64,000 nucleotides of DNA from Proales similis (Eukaryota > Rotifera > Eurotatoria > Ploima > Proalidae), in the NCBI GenBank assembly GCA_019059635.1, contig JAGVRJ010000001.1:1984001-2048000 (forward strand), given 5' to 3'. The notes beneath the pieces were generated by a model, which was given only the letters and a program-made list of their open reading frames with translations, had not been told where the DNA came from and searched no databases. The position numbers and the translations under genes are program-made. Positions 11,150 to 22,540 of this stretch are shown here, one piece after another (the first letter of the stretch is position 1; each line of letters starts with the position of its first letter).

Positions 11150-11566
11150 TTAACTGCAGAATGAAAACAATTGACAGACGCCGGATAGGCACTCCTCGCC
11201 ATTCAAACAGAATTGACCGCTCGGCTTCTTGGCCTGGCAAACAGTGCCGATGAACGGGAAACGCATATTCTGGCCTGTGAGAAGTTTGAATATAAGCAGC
11301 AACACGACCAGTTGACAAAATGACTTACAATAGTGGCTGGTGAAGCCCCAGCCAACGCAGTCAGCCTCTGTTCGGCATGCTTGTGGCTTGCACTGGAATA
11401 GGACACAGTTGCCAGACTCGCATTCTTGGTCGGAAAAGCACAATCCGAACAAGCCTTTGAAGTCAACAGTTTGCGTCTGCTGTTGCTGTTGATCTTGCTT
11501 GAGCACAGTTGCGGCTTGAGACCAAGCGACCACGAATGCCAATAATAGAAAGTGTTCGAATCTCAT
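11150..11566 (-). CDS. Small secreted cysteine-rich protein, 12 cysteines
   Basis: Two-exon gene of about 119 residues. It starts MRFEHFLLLAFVVAWSQA, a clear signal peptide, followed by a Gln-rich linker and then a domain with twelve cysteines in two similar halves: C-F-S-D-Q-E-C-E-S-G-N-C and C-L-N-G-E-E-C-L-S-G-V-C. The intron splits the HYC cysteine codon (donor GTAAGT, acceptor CACAG). The C-x5-C-x4-C spacing resembles Dickkopf/colipase-fold or EB-type extracellular modules, but I cannot assign a family. Tail-to-tail with GAD (175 bp gap). It is probably an extracellular structural, signalling or defence peptide; no function is claimed. Confidence 0.75.
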   Translation of the reverse strand: MRFEHFLLLAFVVAWSQAATVLKQDQQQQQTQTVDFKGLFGLCFSDQECESGNCVLFQCKPQACRTEADCVGWGFTSHYCKSFCQLVVLLLIFKLLTGQNMRFPFIGTVCQAKKPSGQFCLNGEECLSGVCQLFSFCS

Positions 11567-11734
11567 TTTTTTTTCTCTTATCTCGTCTTTATTTCGTTGT
11601 TTCTTTAGAGTAGGATGGCCTTGGTTCGGTTTTAAATAGGCGCCACGTTGAAATGAATAATCATTTCTTATGGAAAGCCAAAAGACCAACATCGTAGTTG
11701 GATTGAACCTAAATTCGGTTGTTGGTTTTAAAAC

Positions 11735-12691
11735 TTAGTAGGAACGTCGACCAGAGAGAGAGATTTGACAAGTTAATACGTGAAAAGGCAGATAATCCTC
11801 GATGGGGCAGCTCCTCTGCTCGTCAGCTTGATGGCATAAAAGGCACATGGCTTGGAGATGAGCTGCAAGTGCATTCATGTTTGGCAAGCTCTGATTCATT
11901 TCGCAACATATGTAGATAATCCTTTCAAAGACCCAGTTGCCTCCTACCTCAATCTGCATGTTCCGCTTTTTTTCGCTCTTTGCCGCTTCTTGCGTCAAAA
12001 TCTCTGCCATGGGCCGCTCCTTTGCGATTCGCGAAAAAAAAAGGCTGAACATTAAGAAGCAGGCGAAATGCAAATTGCAAACCAACCGATTTTCGACGCT
12101 CAAATTGAAGATCGTCCAAGCCAAAGTCTTCAAAGCAAATTGACGGCTGTTGAAGAATGAGACGAAGCTCGCTCACGTTGCTCAGATCATGTTTCAGAAA
12201 CTTGATTATTGCGAACGATTTCAAATGAAAAGATGGCAAATTTAATTCATCTGCGTATTCAGACCATTTCCGAAGTGAGAATGAAGCGGCGCATGGCTCC
12301 TTCTTCTCCATGCGGATTTGGCATCAGTTTGAATCGATTGAGTATCAATACAAACGAGTTTGTGCCGTGTTCTGTATTTTACGAGTTTAGATGCAGCAGC
12401 TCGACTTTTCCATTCTCATTTAACCTACCCGAATACCTTTGCCTGGCTTTCACGCTCAAATAAGCGGTAAAGTTGTTGCGGAAAGAAAACCGCTCGAACT
12501 AGAACGCAGGCCAGAACACACAAGTCAGATGGGCGATTGAGCAAAGCGAGCAGCATAATTACCAGGCATGGCTCAGCAAATTGTATGTCGATGAATTTAC
12601 AGCCGCTTTGAAGTGAGGCCCGATCGCTCAACGATAATCGATTGGCATTTTTCGCATTGATACGAATCGTCTCCATCCAAGTTGAACGCAT
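11735..12691 (-). CDS. NICN1: Nicolin-1 (tubulin polyglutamylase complex subunit)
   Basis: Nicolin-1 is the NICN1/p24 subunit of the tubulin polyglutamylase complex, tied to glutamylation of axonemal and neuronal microtubules. Five exons must be joined across frames: 12691-12563, 12498-12429, 12371-12265, 12200-12087 and 12019-11735, about 234 residues against 213 in human. Matching blocks are CKFIDIQFAEP, FSFRNNFTAYLSVKARQ (human ITFKNYYTAFLSIRVRQ), LMPNPHGEEGA (human LMPDPHSEEGA), NVSELRLILQQPS (human RISELRLILRQPS) and a C-terminal AEILTQEAAKSEKKR helix. The last intron has a run of nine T before its AAG acceptor. The C-terminal 50-70 residues have no clear human counterpart, so the true stop could be earlier through another splice. 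The alternative start is Met 6 (12676). Confidence 0.82.
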
Positions 12692-13147
12692 TCAAATGAG
12701 AAGATTGCTCCGCTCAGTGCGATTTGAATCTTGGTTACCATGGCAACCGCATTGAATTCTCTCCAACTCATTATGTTGAGCAGAGATTTGGCGGGCTAAT
12801 CGATGATTGTTCACAACAATGCTGCCTGCAGCCGAGCTGAATGGCGTCTCTCGGACAAATCGAATAGAAAATGGCGTTGAATAGAATGAACAAGGCCGAA
12901 TTCACGGATTTAATTTGGCTCATTCGAAAAGCTCTGCGTTTATTCGTTTTAATTTATAAATTCAAAAAACCAGAGCGACGAGGTTTAACAAACATGAACA
13001 AGAAGAGAGAGACGAAAAAGAATGATAAATGAAATAGGAAAAAAAAAAGCAGGAAAAGAAGAGCGTGAGGAAATTGAAGAGTGTGAAATAGAAACGAGAG
13101 AGTGTGAATAGGGCAAAAGAGGTCGTTCAGCGACGTCATAGATGTGG
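12692..13147. other. Intergenic region between NICN1 and unknown nuclear gene
   Basis: Contains the NICN1 5' flank and the 3' UTR of the next minus-strand gene, with purine-rich AGAGAGACGAAAAAG-type sequence near 13000-13100. No coding exon or RNA gene is visible. Confidence 0.4.
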
Positions 13148-15386
13148 CTATTTACATTTGGCCGCGGCGGTGAGTGCGTTCATGCTGCGTGTTTTAATAC
13201 TCTGAATTCGTCGCTTAGAGCGAGGCATGGGCGAATCGCTGCAGTCCTGCTGAGGGGTGGGCGAGCGTGGCTCGTCTCCGTTTAGTTTGCGTTTGTGCTC
13301 GATAAGTCGCCTGAGCAGGTGCTCGGTCTCCTGAAGCTGGTCGCACACAAACTGATGTCGCTGGACGTTGGCACGAATCGACTCATACAAACGTGGCTGC
13401 TGATCGGTGAGTAGTTGCTCGAGGCTGTCCACCAGCTGCAACGACTCATTCTCAAAGTCGATAAGTTCGTTCACTTGAGCGATTACGTAGCGCAGCTGGA
13501 GTTCGCCATCGATGGCATTTTGTAGTTGGTTGCTCGCATCGTCGCTGCCCTCCTCGTTCTCGTCTTTTTCTTCTTCTTCTTCTTCTTCTTCTTCTTCTTC
13601 TTGTTCGAACAGAACGTCCGCGTACTTGTCAAAGTGAAAGCGACGCACTCTCCAATTGACCGAGTAGTTGTGGCTAATTCTGAACGGAAAGTGAGGCCGA
13701 CCAGACCAACGCAGGCCCTGAGAGTCGGTGAAGACGAGCGGCTCGGAAAGGCGGTTGACTTCGTCGTCGTCAAGACAATTTGAGTCTAGATCGGACAGAT
13801 CGCAGACATCCGTCTCTTCTCCCGTCTCTTGCTCTCCTGCTTCAGTTTCTAGTTCTTCTTCTGCTCGTTGGCAATCAGGCTCGGGCTCGCAGTCAATCGA
13901 ATCGGTGCGTGCCTGCTTTGCCCTTGGCTCATTAGCTAGTTTACGGCTGCCGAACGGATTCAATTCGACCGGCGCCTCGTAGCTTATCATCGGTTCACTG
14001 AACGCGTCCTCCGAGCGAAGCTCTTGTTTACGACGCTTGCGATGAGACTGGTCTAAATAGTCGCTGACTGTGGTAGAAGCAACACTCGACGTGCTCGCCA
14101 CAGTCATTTGACTATCGATTTCTTTTGCCGACAGGCCGTGCTCGAGGTTGAATGATGCCGTGTTGACCGGCTGGCCTGAAGAGCCGGCTGTTGCCGATGT
14201 GCTTGCGGACGAACTCGGCCGTGGCGGAATCAGGTCGCGTCTGAAAAGCGACACAATTTAGTTTTGTGCAAGCAGGTTTTATAGAGTCAAATGTGAATGA
14301 TGAGAATTATGAATGATGAGAATTGTTCGCCCCGTATCTGTATTAAAACAATTCAGCTGTGTGTTTAAACTCGGCTGAAAGGCGATTCAATTTAGAAATC
14401 TGCAGTGCCGGCTAGAGTTTGATCTTATTCTAGACGGGTATCTGATGCAGATTTCACTCGGCCAAAATAAAGTGCAGGCCGCTCGATGACGTGCAAGAAG
14501 CAAGGAGAACTTACTTGGCGGCTTTTCGGATTATGTTCGGTTTGTTTGGTGAAGCGGCCTCACTTCGATTGGCTATGATTGGCGACGGTGTGATGACAGT
14601 GGCGCTCGGTATGGTGTAGGCCGACGTGCTCGTGGGCTGGACAAGTCGAATCGGCTGCAACTGTTGGATAAAAGGCGGCGCGGTCGGAGTGGTCGGAGAT
14701 GGGCCGCTCGCAGGTTTTATGTGAAACTGGATGCTCGGTCCGCTGGACTTCATAGACGAGCACAGCTGGGCTATGGTCTTGTTGGATGGATTGGCCGAAT
14801 CCGGCCTCGTCGTCAGGGTGATTTTAGTGCCGGGCGACGCCGGTGGCGGCGGCGAGGCGGCCACTGGTGATATCGGCTTCAGACTCATGGGTCGTTCTAG
14901 CCTGCCACTGTTTGGCTCGTTTATTACAAATTTCGTCGTCGACGTCGGCATATTCAGAGGCCCCGGCGAGGGTGAGCTGCCCACGGGCCGCGTGGTCGTT
15001 TTCAGCGTGGTCACGATCGGTGCTCTAGTCGGCTGCTCGTTGGCGAAATAGCCGTAGAAGTTTGCGGCCGCCGCTGTTACTGCCACTGCCGCGTTGTAGC
15101 TGGCCACGCCAGGCTGAGTGCTGCTGCATAGAAGATTTTTCACCATATTGTTCGAGACGAGAGTGTTTACGGCCGGTAGCGAGTGAAGTTTTATCTTGCT
15201 GCTCGAACTGGCGCCCGCTGCCGTGGCGTTTAATTTCGCCGCTGGGTGTATGGATGTGATCTTGCATGCCGGAGAGTCGACGATTTTCTTGTCGCCCGAA
15301 CTGGCGCCGATTACAACTCTGGCCTCCGCGGCCTGTTTGCTCGCAGCAGTTGTCTCTTCGCTTCGTTGCGCATTCGGCACACACAT
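13148..15386 (-). CDS. Unrecognised nuclear-type protein, low complexity with acidic tract
   Basis: Two exons (15386-14515 and 14240-13148, phase-2 junction AA|A) give about 654 residues. The first exon is Ala/Ser/Thr/Pro-rich and disordered. The second holds basic nuclear-localisation-type clusters (SHRKRRKQEL, PRSKRRIQS), a long acidic region, one possibly folded block (SQGLRWSGRPHFPFRISHNY, then VNWRVRRFHFDKYADVLF), an uninterrupted run of 12 glutamates from a GAA repeat, and a predicted coiled coil (LQLRYVIAQVNELIDF to LRRLIEHKRK). The build resembles chromatin or transcription co-regulators, but I recognise no family. Upstream of Met1 the frame stays open back to an acceptor-like TAG at about 15417 (STAASSAGSM...), so a further 5' coding exon is possible. 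Confidence 0.7.
13567..13603. repeat. Coding (GAA)n tract, polyglutamate
   Basis: Reads TTC repeats on the plus strand and encodes the Glu run of the minus-strand protein. It remains in frame, so length changes would come in whole residues. Confidence 0.9.
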
Positions 15387-16560
15387 GCTTCCTGCGCTTG
15401 ATGCTGCGGTACTCTACGCAAGGTCAAGCGCGCATGAATTAGACGACATTGTCGATTGGAGACGATTCGATCGATGAGTTATTACCATTCAAGCGGATGT
15501 GTTTCTCACTCCCTGTACTTGGCGTTCATTCTTGGTTACTACGAGCGATTCTCCTCGGCGATTTGTTTTCCCCTTCGATTATCTACAATGTAGACGAGAG
15601 CACCTTAGCACGAGAGCTTCCGACTGGCTTTGTGCTTTCGAACATTTGCTTACAAACACGCACCCACACACCGTACAAGCGAGCGCGCGCGTACACGAGC
15701 GGCGCGAATCATATTTAAATGACGACGTTACTAGCTAATGTTGGAAAGTTTTATTTTATTCGCTGCGAGAATTATGCGTTGCAAATGCGTTTCGAATGGC
15801 CAGGCAAGTTGATTAGCATAAGATATTCGACTCAGTTTCGGCAAGGAAGAGAAAAAATGAGGGACGGTGGCTTACGCGTTTAATTTGCTCGCACTCGTCT
15901 TCATTGCGTACCCAGCCATCGTACACACTCGTTCCAAACGTCCGACCGCATTATGCGGCCCAGTCGACCCAGTTGTAAATTGGACTACATTAGCATCTAA
16001 TTATGCATAGACGTCTAACACATAACACCCCGGACATTGCAAAACTAACTTGACATTCGAATAGCCGGTCAGAGTAGGCAGCTGATTTGTCTTGGCCAGA
16101 GGCCTGGTTCGACTATTTTTAGCAATCGAGACAATTGAGCCCTTACCGTTCTTTAGCTGAGTTCATAATAAATCACTTTTTTGTTGATTTTATTGAATGG
16201 CAAGAATCGAGGCGAGTCAAAGTTAAGATGAACAAACCGAGGAAATGGCAACAGTGTTTATTAAAAGTAAATGAAGAATTCGATAAGATTATGATTGAGT
16301 CGATTAGAGCTGGCCTAAATAAACGAGTTTGGCGAACCACTGTTTAGAATTAAATGTGGCCGAGAAGAATAGCAAATGAAAGAGAGAGAGAGAGAGAGAA
16401 TGAAAAGAAAAATTATTTAATTGAATGGACATTGTTGTGTATCGGTAAAATAGAGACGTAGCTCTGATTGTTCGATTGCAGCTAGTTATTGCGAATTAGT
16501 AGTAAATGTGAAGCCTTAAAGCTGATTTAGCATATTGATGATGTTGATCGAATTGAGGAG
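15387..16560. other. Intergenic region between unknown nuclear gene and SPATS2-like
   Basis: Carries the 5' flank of the unknown nuclear gene and the 3' UTR of SPATS2-like. A GC-rich stretch near 15660-15710, with CG-alternating bases, could be promoter sequence. There is a GA microsatellite at about 16381-16399. An open stretch at 16135-16347 lacks a convincing start and domain. Confidence 0.4.
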
Positions 16561-17750
16561 CTAGGATATGGCTTTGGCTGCACCATTCTCTGCGCGACGA
16601 TTTCGGTTTCTTTCTAGAAAGAGACGAACAAATGAAGAGCAAGCAATGCAAATTTGCCGCCAAAAAGATACTCACGTGGCTTTTTGGCAATCTTGAATTC
16701 ATCACTGGCCGGGTTGCTTGAGCCTGTGCCATTTACCTCGACCGGTTTTGTTTGAATTAGATCAGACGTGGCTGACGCAGCAGCAGCAACAGCCAAGGCT
16801 GGTTTATTATATTTCTCGATGCTGGCTTGCACAGAAGGACTCGAAGCGACCGGTCTCGAACTGGCCACTTCGGCCTCGACCGCCTTGAGCTTGCCGAGGG
16901 AGCCTATTCTGGCGCTGAGCTCGCTCGCCTCCTCCAATCCTTCGAGTAAAGAGAGCGCGGCCAAGTCTTCGTCGATCTGGCGCTCGCCAACAAAGCTCTT
17001 TATCTTTCCCTTGAGCTCTTCGATTTGACTCTCGTCCAGTTGAGTGGACTGGTCACAAGTGAGGCGGAGTTCAGAGGCCTGTTGGGCTCTGGCCTGCATT
17101 ACGTTTTGAGCCGACTGCATGGTGGCTATGAGGCCCGTTTCAAGCTCTGTTTGACGTCTGTCCAGGGCTTGCCGAAGTGAATCGAACGTGTGCTTTATTA
17201 GTAGTTGACATCGGCTGGCCTCGACGTTGAGCGCCAACGAGACCTTATTCAGTGTGCCGATTTGCCGATTCAAGTCTTTGTGCTGTTTTTCAAGGCGCGA
17301 GTCGATGTCCGCCCTGCTTGACATCGAGGACGAAGCCAGCGAGACCGGTGAAGCGGACAGAGAAGATTTGAACGAGGAGCTCTCGAGCGAGCCATTCACG
17401 GTCAGCTCGCTCAGCTTGCCACCGAGCGGATCCGAGCCCGTGTACTGGTCGATTATCGAAGATACCAGATTGTTGAGATTTGATCGAGGCTTGGCTCCTC
17501 GAGCAGCGCCGCCCTTTGCTTCTGCTCGTTTGTTTGTAACTCGAGTCTCTTTGGCTCCGTTACGGCGTCGACTCGCTTCCCAGGTAGCGAGCGCCTGCTT
17601 GCCGCCGTCGCTTATGAACGCATCAATTGTCTTGCCGACGTCGTTGTTGAAAATGTCGAGCACTTTGGCTATTTCCACATCGGGCTTGTTTTGCACGACT
17701 TCTTTTACTTCTTCTATTTTCTTTGCTGAGCGCTTTATGTTCAATGACAT
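16561..17750 (-). CDS. SPATS2-like: SPATS2-like protein (UBA-like domain, coiled coil)
   Basis: SPATS2/SPATS2L are cytoplasmic RNA-granule-associated proteins of unclear activity. The N-terminus has the family UBA-like block: IEEVKEVVQNKPDVEIAKVL, then DVGKTIDAFISDGGKQAL and TWEASRRRNG. A basic low-complexity linker (about residues 60-100) follows, and then a helical coiled-coil region (KHDLNRQIGTLNKVS-like, about residues 165-290) matching the DUF1387 part of the family. An intron near 16616-16677 (donor GTGAGT after AAGCCAC, acceptor TTTCTAG) joins a short basic tail ending AENGAAKAIS*. The start at 17750 is chosen because a TTTCTAG acceptor ends three bases before it. About 375 residues. 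Confidence 0.78.
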
Positions 17751-19039
17751 TTCTAGAAACGTAAACAAATTGCATGCATTAGACTTGAGCGCGCACTTGA
17801 CAGAGTGCAGCCGTGGCACCGTGTGAGAGAAAGAAAAGTCTTGTGACTTTTATAACGCAAGTTGCATAATTTAGACAACCGACAGCATGCAATAGAGCAT
17901 AGAGTAGATGCAAGTGCTGAGCGTTGCCACTCGGCAGTTCACTGCTACCTTGGTTGGCGTCTATTCCACATTCGCTTGTCCCGACACACAATAACACGCG
18001 CGCACATACGTGCACACACGCACACAAACGACCTACTGACCATATTCGCGGTCAGCTCGCATTCACTCTTTGGCGTTCACTGGGGCCATGCTGAATGATT
18101 GAACTCGAATAACTAGAGCAATAATTGCAAGCCGCAGCCATAATGAACCGTATAATGAGGCGAGCAGAGTATAGTACTAAAACCCGCTAGGTTGCATAGA
18201 GACATAACCGAGAGCAGGGAGAAGCGCATGAGAGAGAGGCCACGCGTAATGGGCGTAAGAGCCGAACCGATTAAAGAAGGCTCGCGCCGTTAATTAACCA
18301 AGTCGCTCTCCTATTAAGGTCGACGTCTAATTTGTACTTGTGCACCAAAGTTGTAATCACACGCAATCAGTCCGCTTTGGTAGATAAGAAATCGACGTTT
18401 CCACCGTCTGTAGAGGGCCACAACTCAGGCTATGCGTGAATTGATGATAACGCCGCCTCGAATAAAAGTCGAGAGTGAACGAGAGAACTAGACGAATTGA
18501 AGACAGACGTCTAAACGACCGCGCGAGCAATTTAAATATTGACTCGTCCTGCCGCGCCGTATGAGTTTATCTCCAAAGTTACGAAATGCATGTAAAGCAT
18601 CAACGAGAGCATAATGAGAAAGCGGCCATCTACTCGCACTTTCTGCAACAGTTTCTAAAAAGCTGCAGTCACAAGCAGATGAGCAAGGAAGCAGCCTGAG
18701 CTGTCGATTGACGCTTGTCCGTCAACTGAGCAGGGCGCGCATATGTGACGCTCAATTTGAGCATGGTGGGCGTTGGGATTGCAACTATCTGTCGACTAGT
18801 TTGGCTGCTCGGTTAACATTTTATTGAGAATAGCGGCCACGTTGACACGCCGCAAATAGTCTATCTCTTCTGTCCTAGTTCTCGATCGTCTCCATGCTAA
18901 ACAAACAAAGAAAAGAGCTCAAGTTTGTAAGATTGTTAGAGCGGCATTTATTCAAATTAAAATAAACAAAGCGCGACGCGGGGCCTCTTCTGTCACGAGT
19001 CTTTTTTAAGGGCGAATGCATTTTAGCAGTGCCGCCCAA
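17751..19039. other. Intergenic region upstream of SPATS2-like
   Basis: About 1.3 kb between the SPATS2-like start and the ATG4 stop. CA/CG-rich patch at 17985-18030. No open frame with a splice context, no RNA gene and no mobile element is visible. Likely regulatory for SPATS2-like, plus ATG4 3' UTR. Confidence 0.4.
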
Positions 19040-20689
19040 TTAAATAAGAATGAATTCATCGTCCGATCGGCTCTCCTGAGCATCGCAGATTGCCTCGCCG
19101 CCCGCCTCGTCAAAGTTCGGTCTTTTGTCGTATATTTCAAACATAGAATGAATTTCGCCCTTCTTCAGCACCGTCTTTTAGAAGCACAAAAGCGATCTGG
19201 TCAGAATGTGGAGCTTTAAATTGGCTTTCAATTATCCTCACCGTCTCAAGTGTCTCGATCAGAGTTAGAAATTCGGGCTCTGTCTTGCAGAGGAAGGCCT
19301 ATTTGCAGCATAAATAAAGAGGCACAGAGATATAGAGAGAATGAAGAATGAAATAAAAAGACGGAGAGGAGGAGGAGGAGGAGGAGGAGGGACAGGCGCA
19401 GCTAGAAAGAAAACAAACCACAGCGACTGACGGATCGAGTTGAGCGATCTTTAACTTCCACATTGTGGACGTGTGATAGGACTCGTCGTTCATTTGTTCG
19501 ACAAAATTGGGCACGTAGGGCTGAACTTGATGCGGATCCATGTACAAGAGCTCGTCGTCTAAAGCAACTCTGATTGCAGTCAGATGGTCGAGAGCAACTA
19601 AGCGCTGAAATTACCGGCATAGCCGTAGAAGAAAAAGGCGCGATTGGGCTTTCCGCCAATCATGCCCACGCTCTGCTCGATCTCGAAGCACTTTTTCAGC
19701 GACTCCTTGTAATCGAGGTTGAACTCGTTCAAGCCAAGGCGAAGCGGCACGATTATCAGCAGCGGAGACCATTCGTTGCAAACGCCCTTTGGATGCTTTT
19801 TGCATTTTATGCTCTTGTTGCATTGTTTCATGGCCTCGTCTGGACGCATTTGTTTGTTTTCGAAAAGGAAATTAGCAAAACTTGAAACCGGAATAAAACG
19901 ACACGTACAGATATCGTCAATGTAGATGCAGTTGTCCATAGCAATGTAGAAGCGAAGGTGATTTGAATCTTCAAAGGTGTTGAGTTTACTTTGGCAAATA
20001 AAAGTCACTCGAACAGTGAAAGAGAGTGAGCACAGCCTGAGCTTACTTCAGAACCTGAGCGATTGTGTTGGGACCGAACCAGCGACCGACAGGCACGCCT
20101 TCGTTCTCGCCCATGGTGCAAATCTGCTGGATGGAGTAGGGCGCGAGCTTCTCGTCGCGAAAGTAGCTGAGCACTTTCCAGTAGAACGGCGTGCCAGTCG
20201 AGCCGGCCTCCCAGCGAAACTCACGGCCCAGATACAGTCGAATGAACGTCTCGGCCAGAAGCATCTGACCACAGCGCACCATACAGCCCCAGCCCTGATC
20301 GCTGTCCGGTCCGGTTGCGTTTATTTGACTGAAGCCGCGTCTGTATGTGAACCAGACTCTGGTCATTATGTCATCAAGCAGCTCCTTCTCATCTGCAGAT
20401 GCGTCAAATAGTGCGTGCAAGACATGATCCCTCTACGGAGGCCAACTCACTTATGGGCGTCGGGTAGCGTTTGCCCAGAATGTACAACGTCTGCAGTTCG
20501 CTCAGGTACTGGATGGTTTGGGCATCGTTCGGATCCACGCCGGCATGAACACTGCCCGTATTCTGGCCGTCCGATCGACCAGTTGCCATTGTCGTATTAG
20601 ACATGGAACAGAGCACTGCCGCAAAGCGTCGATCTAATTAATTCGCAAATCATCCCAAAAGGCCAGTACTTACAATCGTCATAGAACAT
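19040..20689 (-). CDS. ATG4: ATG4 autophagy cysteine protease with C-terminal LIR
   Basis: Peptidase C54: it cleaves the C-terminus of pro-ATG8/LC3 and delipidates ATG8-PE. About six exons, starting MFYDD (20689) and spliced to LLCSMSNTT. Core motifs are TRVWFTYRRGF, then SDQGWGCMVRCGQMLLAE with the catalytic cysteine, IAMDNCIYIDDI, WSPLLIIVPLRLGLNEFN, GMIGGKPNRAFFFYGYAG, and DELLYMDPHQVQP with the catalytic Asp and His. The final exon ends SDDEFILI*, an acidic stretch followed by F-x-x-I, placed like the C-terminal LC3-interacting region of vertebrate ATG4B (FEIL). The insertion CNKSIKCKKHPKGVC before WSPL is Cys/Lys-rich and not typical. Subtype within ATG4A-D is not resolved. Confidence 0.92.
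19368..19390. repeat. (GGA)n repeat in an ATG4 intron
   Basis: Short GGA trinucleotide run lying within an ATG4 intron (about 19300-19430), outside the conserved exons. Confidence 0.7.
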
Positions 20690-21127
20690 CGGGCTTCTTC
20701 AAGCTCTTGCTTTTTTCTTTCTCGTAAATTTCAAGTCAATTTGCAGTTATTATGTATGCGCATAATATGAAAGCGCCTTATTTCAAAGCGTATAACCAGC
20801 GCACAGCTGATTGGGCTGATTACTGACCGGTGTCTAAAAGCGCTTCGAAAATTTTTTATTTTTATTATTGGCCGCAGAGTTAGATTTATTGCCAACTCGG
20901 GCGAAATGCAGTTCGCGCCATCCAGTCAAACAAGCTGGTAGAAATTTTTCTCAAGGTCAATGCGTGAGCAAACGCGGCCAGCGTCCATTATAAAGACACT
21001 GATGAACGTGTGTGTGTGTGCGGCTGGGCGCGTACAGGGGCGATCTCAATCATAATTTGGATCGCTAGGGTTGAGAGAGAGAGAGAGAGAGAGTGAATGC
21101 TCGCATTCAATCGACAGTCAGGCCGCT
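20690..21127. other. Divergent promoter region, ATG4 / PINCH
   Basis: 438 bp between the divergent starts of ATG4 (minus) and PINCH (plus). Contains a GT run (21009-21020) and a GA run at 21074-21093 just before the PINCH ATG. Both genes are probably driven from here. Confidence 0.5.
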
Positions 21128-22540
21128 ATGAACTGCTCCAGCTGCCTGCAGTCTTTCGGCGCCCATGAGAGAATTGTGAGCGCCAAAGACTCGGTGTTTC
21201 ATCAAGAATGCTTTGTGTAAGTCGCTTCTTTTCCTCACTTCCTTTCCTCAATTTTTGCATCAAAATCACCCAAGCTGTGCGCAATGCTTTCAACCGTTTG
21301 CCGATGGTCTCTTCTATGAGGTAACAACCCAGAAACGGCTCCGATAGGAAAAGCTTTTTCTTGACGCGTCTCTACTCAGTTCCAAGATCGAGCCTATTGC
21401 CAGCGTGATTTTTACACCTTGTTCATGCCCCAGTGCCGCTCGTGTCGTAAGTGTCCGGTTTAGTTTGTTCGCTATTCGACACAAACGATGACAGATTGAC
21501 TACAAAAAAGAGGGCGGCATCCAAGGCCGAGTGATCCGGGCCTTGGGCTCCAAGTGGCATCCGAAATGCTTCAAGTGCACTTATTGCAGCCAAATTCTGA
21601 GCGAGGGCGGCTTTGCGCCCGACTCGAGCTCACCCGTTTGCTTAAAGTGTCAAAGCAGCGTTCAGTGTGATCGGCGAGTTTGCGCCACTTGTCAGTAAGT
21701 AACCGGCCGGAATAGGTTGCTCACCAATTCTTGAACATTTGTATTCGCCCGCAAGTCTCAGACTGGACGATAACGACCAGCCGCAGTATTTGTGTCTGGA
21801 CGGCCAAATGCATCATCCGTACCATTTCAAGTGCAGCCTATGCACCAAAGAGCTCGACGCGGATGCGCGTCAATTTCAGTCGAAATGCTTTTGCATTCAA
21901 TGCTTCGAGAAGCAGAATGTGCCCGTGTGCAGCGCTTGTCACACGCCGATCGAAAACGAACGAGTTGTCTACGCCCTTGGCCAGCAGTGGCACGTTGAGG
22001 TAATTCACTGGCTGGCCGCTCGACGCCGCTTCATCTCATTGCCGCTTTTCTCTTCACTTAATCCCTGAAGCACTTTGGCTGCGCAGTGTGCGAGCTCCCG
22101 TTCGACGGCAGCAAGCATTTTGAAAAGAACTGCCTCGCTTACTGTGAACTTCACTACAATCGTCTTTTTGGCGCCGTCTGCTTCAATTGCAACCAAATCA
22201 TTGACAAAGACGGTAAATGCCTCGAGATGAATGTAAACTGGCCATTTGAATCAGCTGACCGCCTCTAGCCATTTCGTTCTGCAACAAATCCTTTTGCGTC
22301 GAGCATTTCACTTGCTATGTGTGTGACCAGTCGCTTGTCAACAAGTAAGTAGCTAAGCAGCCACAGAGACAGTGATTGGATCGAGTCTTATGTTCACACT
22401 TGAGGACAAGGTTGTTTGATTTGGACGGAAAGCCGACCTGCCGGGTGTGCTACGAGAAGCTGCCCTCCAAAGTACGCAGCTCAATCCAAAAGTCCGAGCG
22501 GGAGGTGGTCCTCCCAACTAGTAAACTAGGCAGCGGATGA
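21128..22540 (+). CDS. LIMS1: PINCH/LIMS adaptor, five LIM domains
   Basis: PINCH is the LIM-only adaptor of the ILK-PINCH-parvin complex at integrin adhesions; LIM1 binds ILK. Seven or more short exons encode five LIM domains: CSSCLQSFGAHERIV..HQECFVCAQCFQPF; CRSC-GRVIRALGSKWHPKCFKC; CATCH..MHHPYHFKCSLC; CSACHTPIENERVVYALG with QQWHVEHFGCAVC; and CFNCNQIIDKD..FCVEHFTCYVCDQSL. The exon junction inside LIM2 needs the acceptor AAAAAAG (about 21512) to keep frame, giving CRSCQGGIQGRV; the first obvious AG would give a stop. The tail SIQKSEREVVLPTSKLGSG is short. AATAAA lies 36 bp past the stop (22576). Gene length and order match vertebrate LIMS1/2 and nematode unc-97. Confidence 0.93.

Noticed and set aside
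15025-15384. Cys-containing ORF starting MCAECATKRRDNCCEQ, resembling a zinc-binding head
   Set aside because: It is the +1 frame shadow of the longer Ser/Thr-rich exon, whose frame continues across the splice junction.
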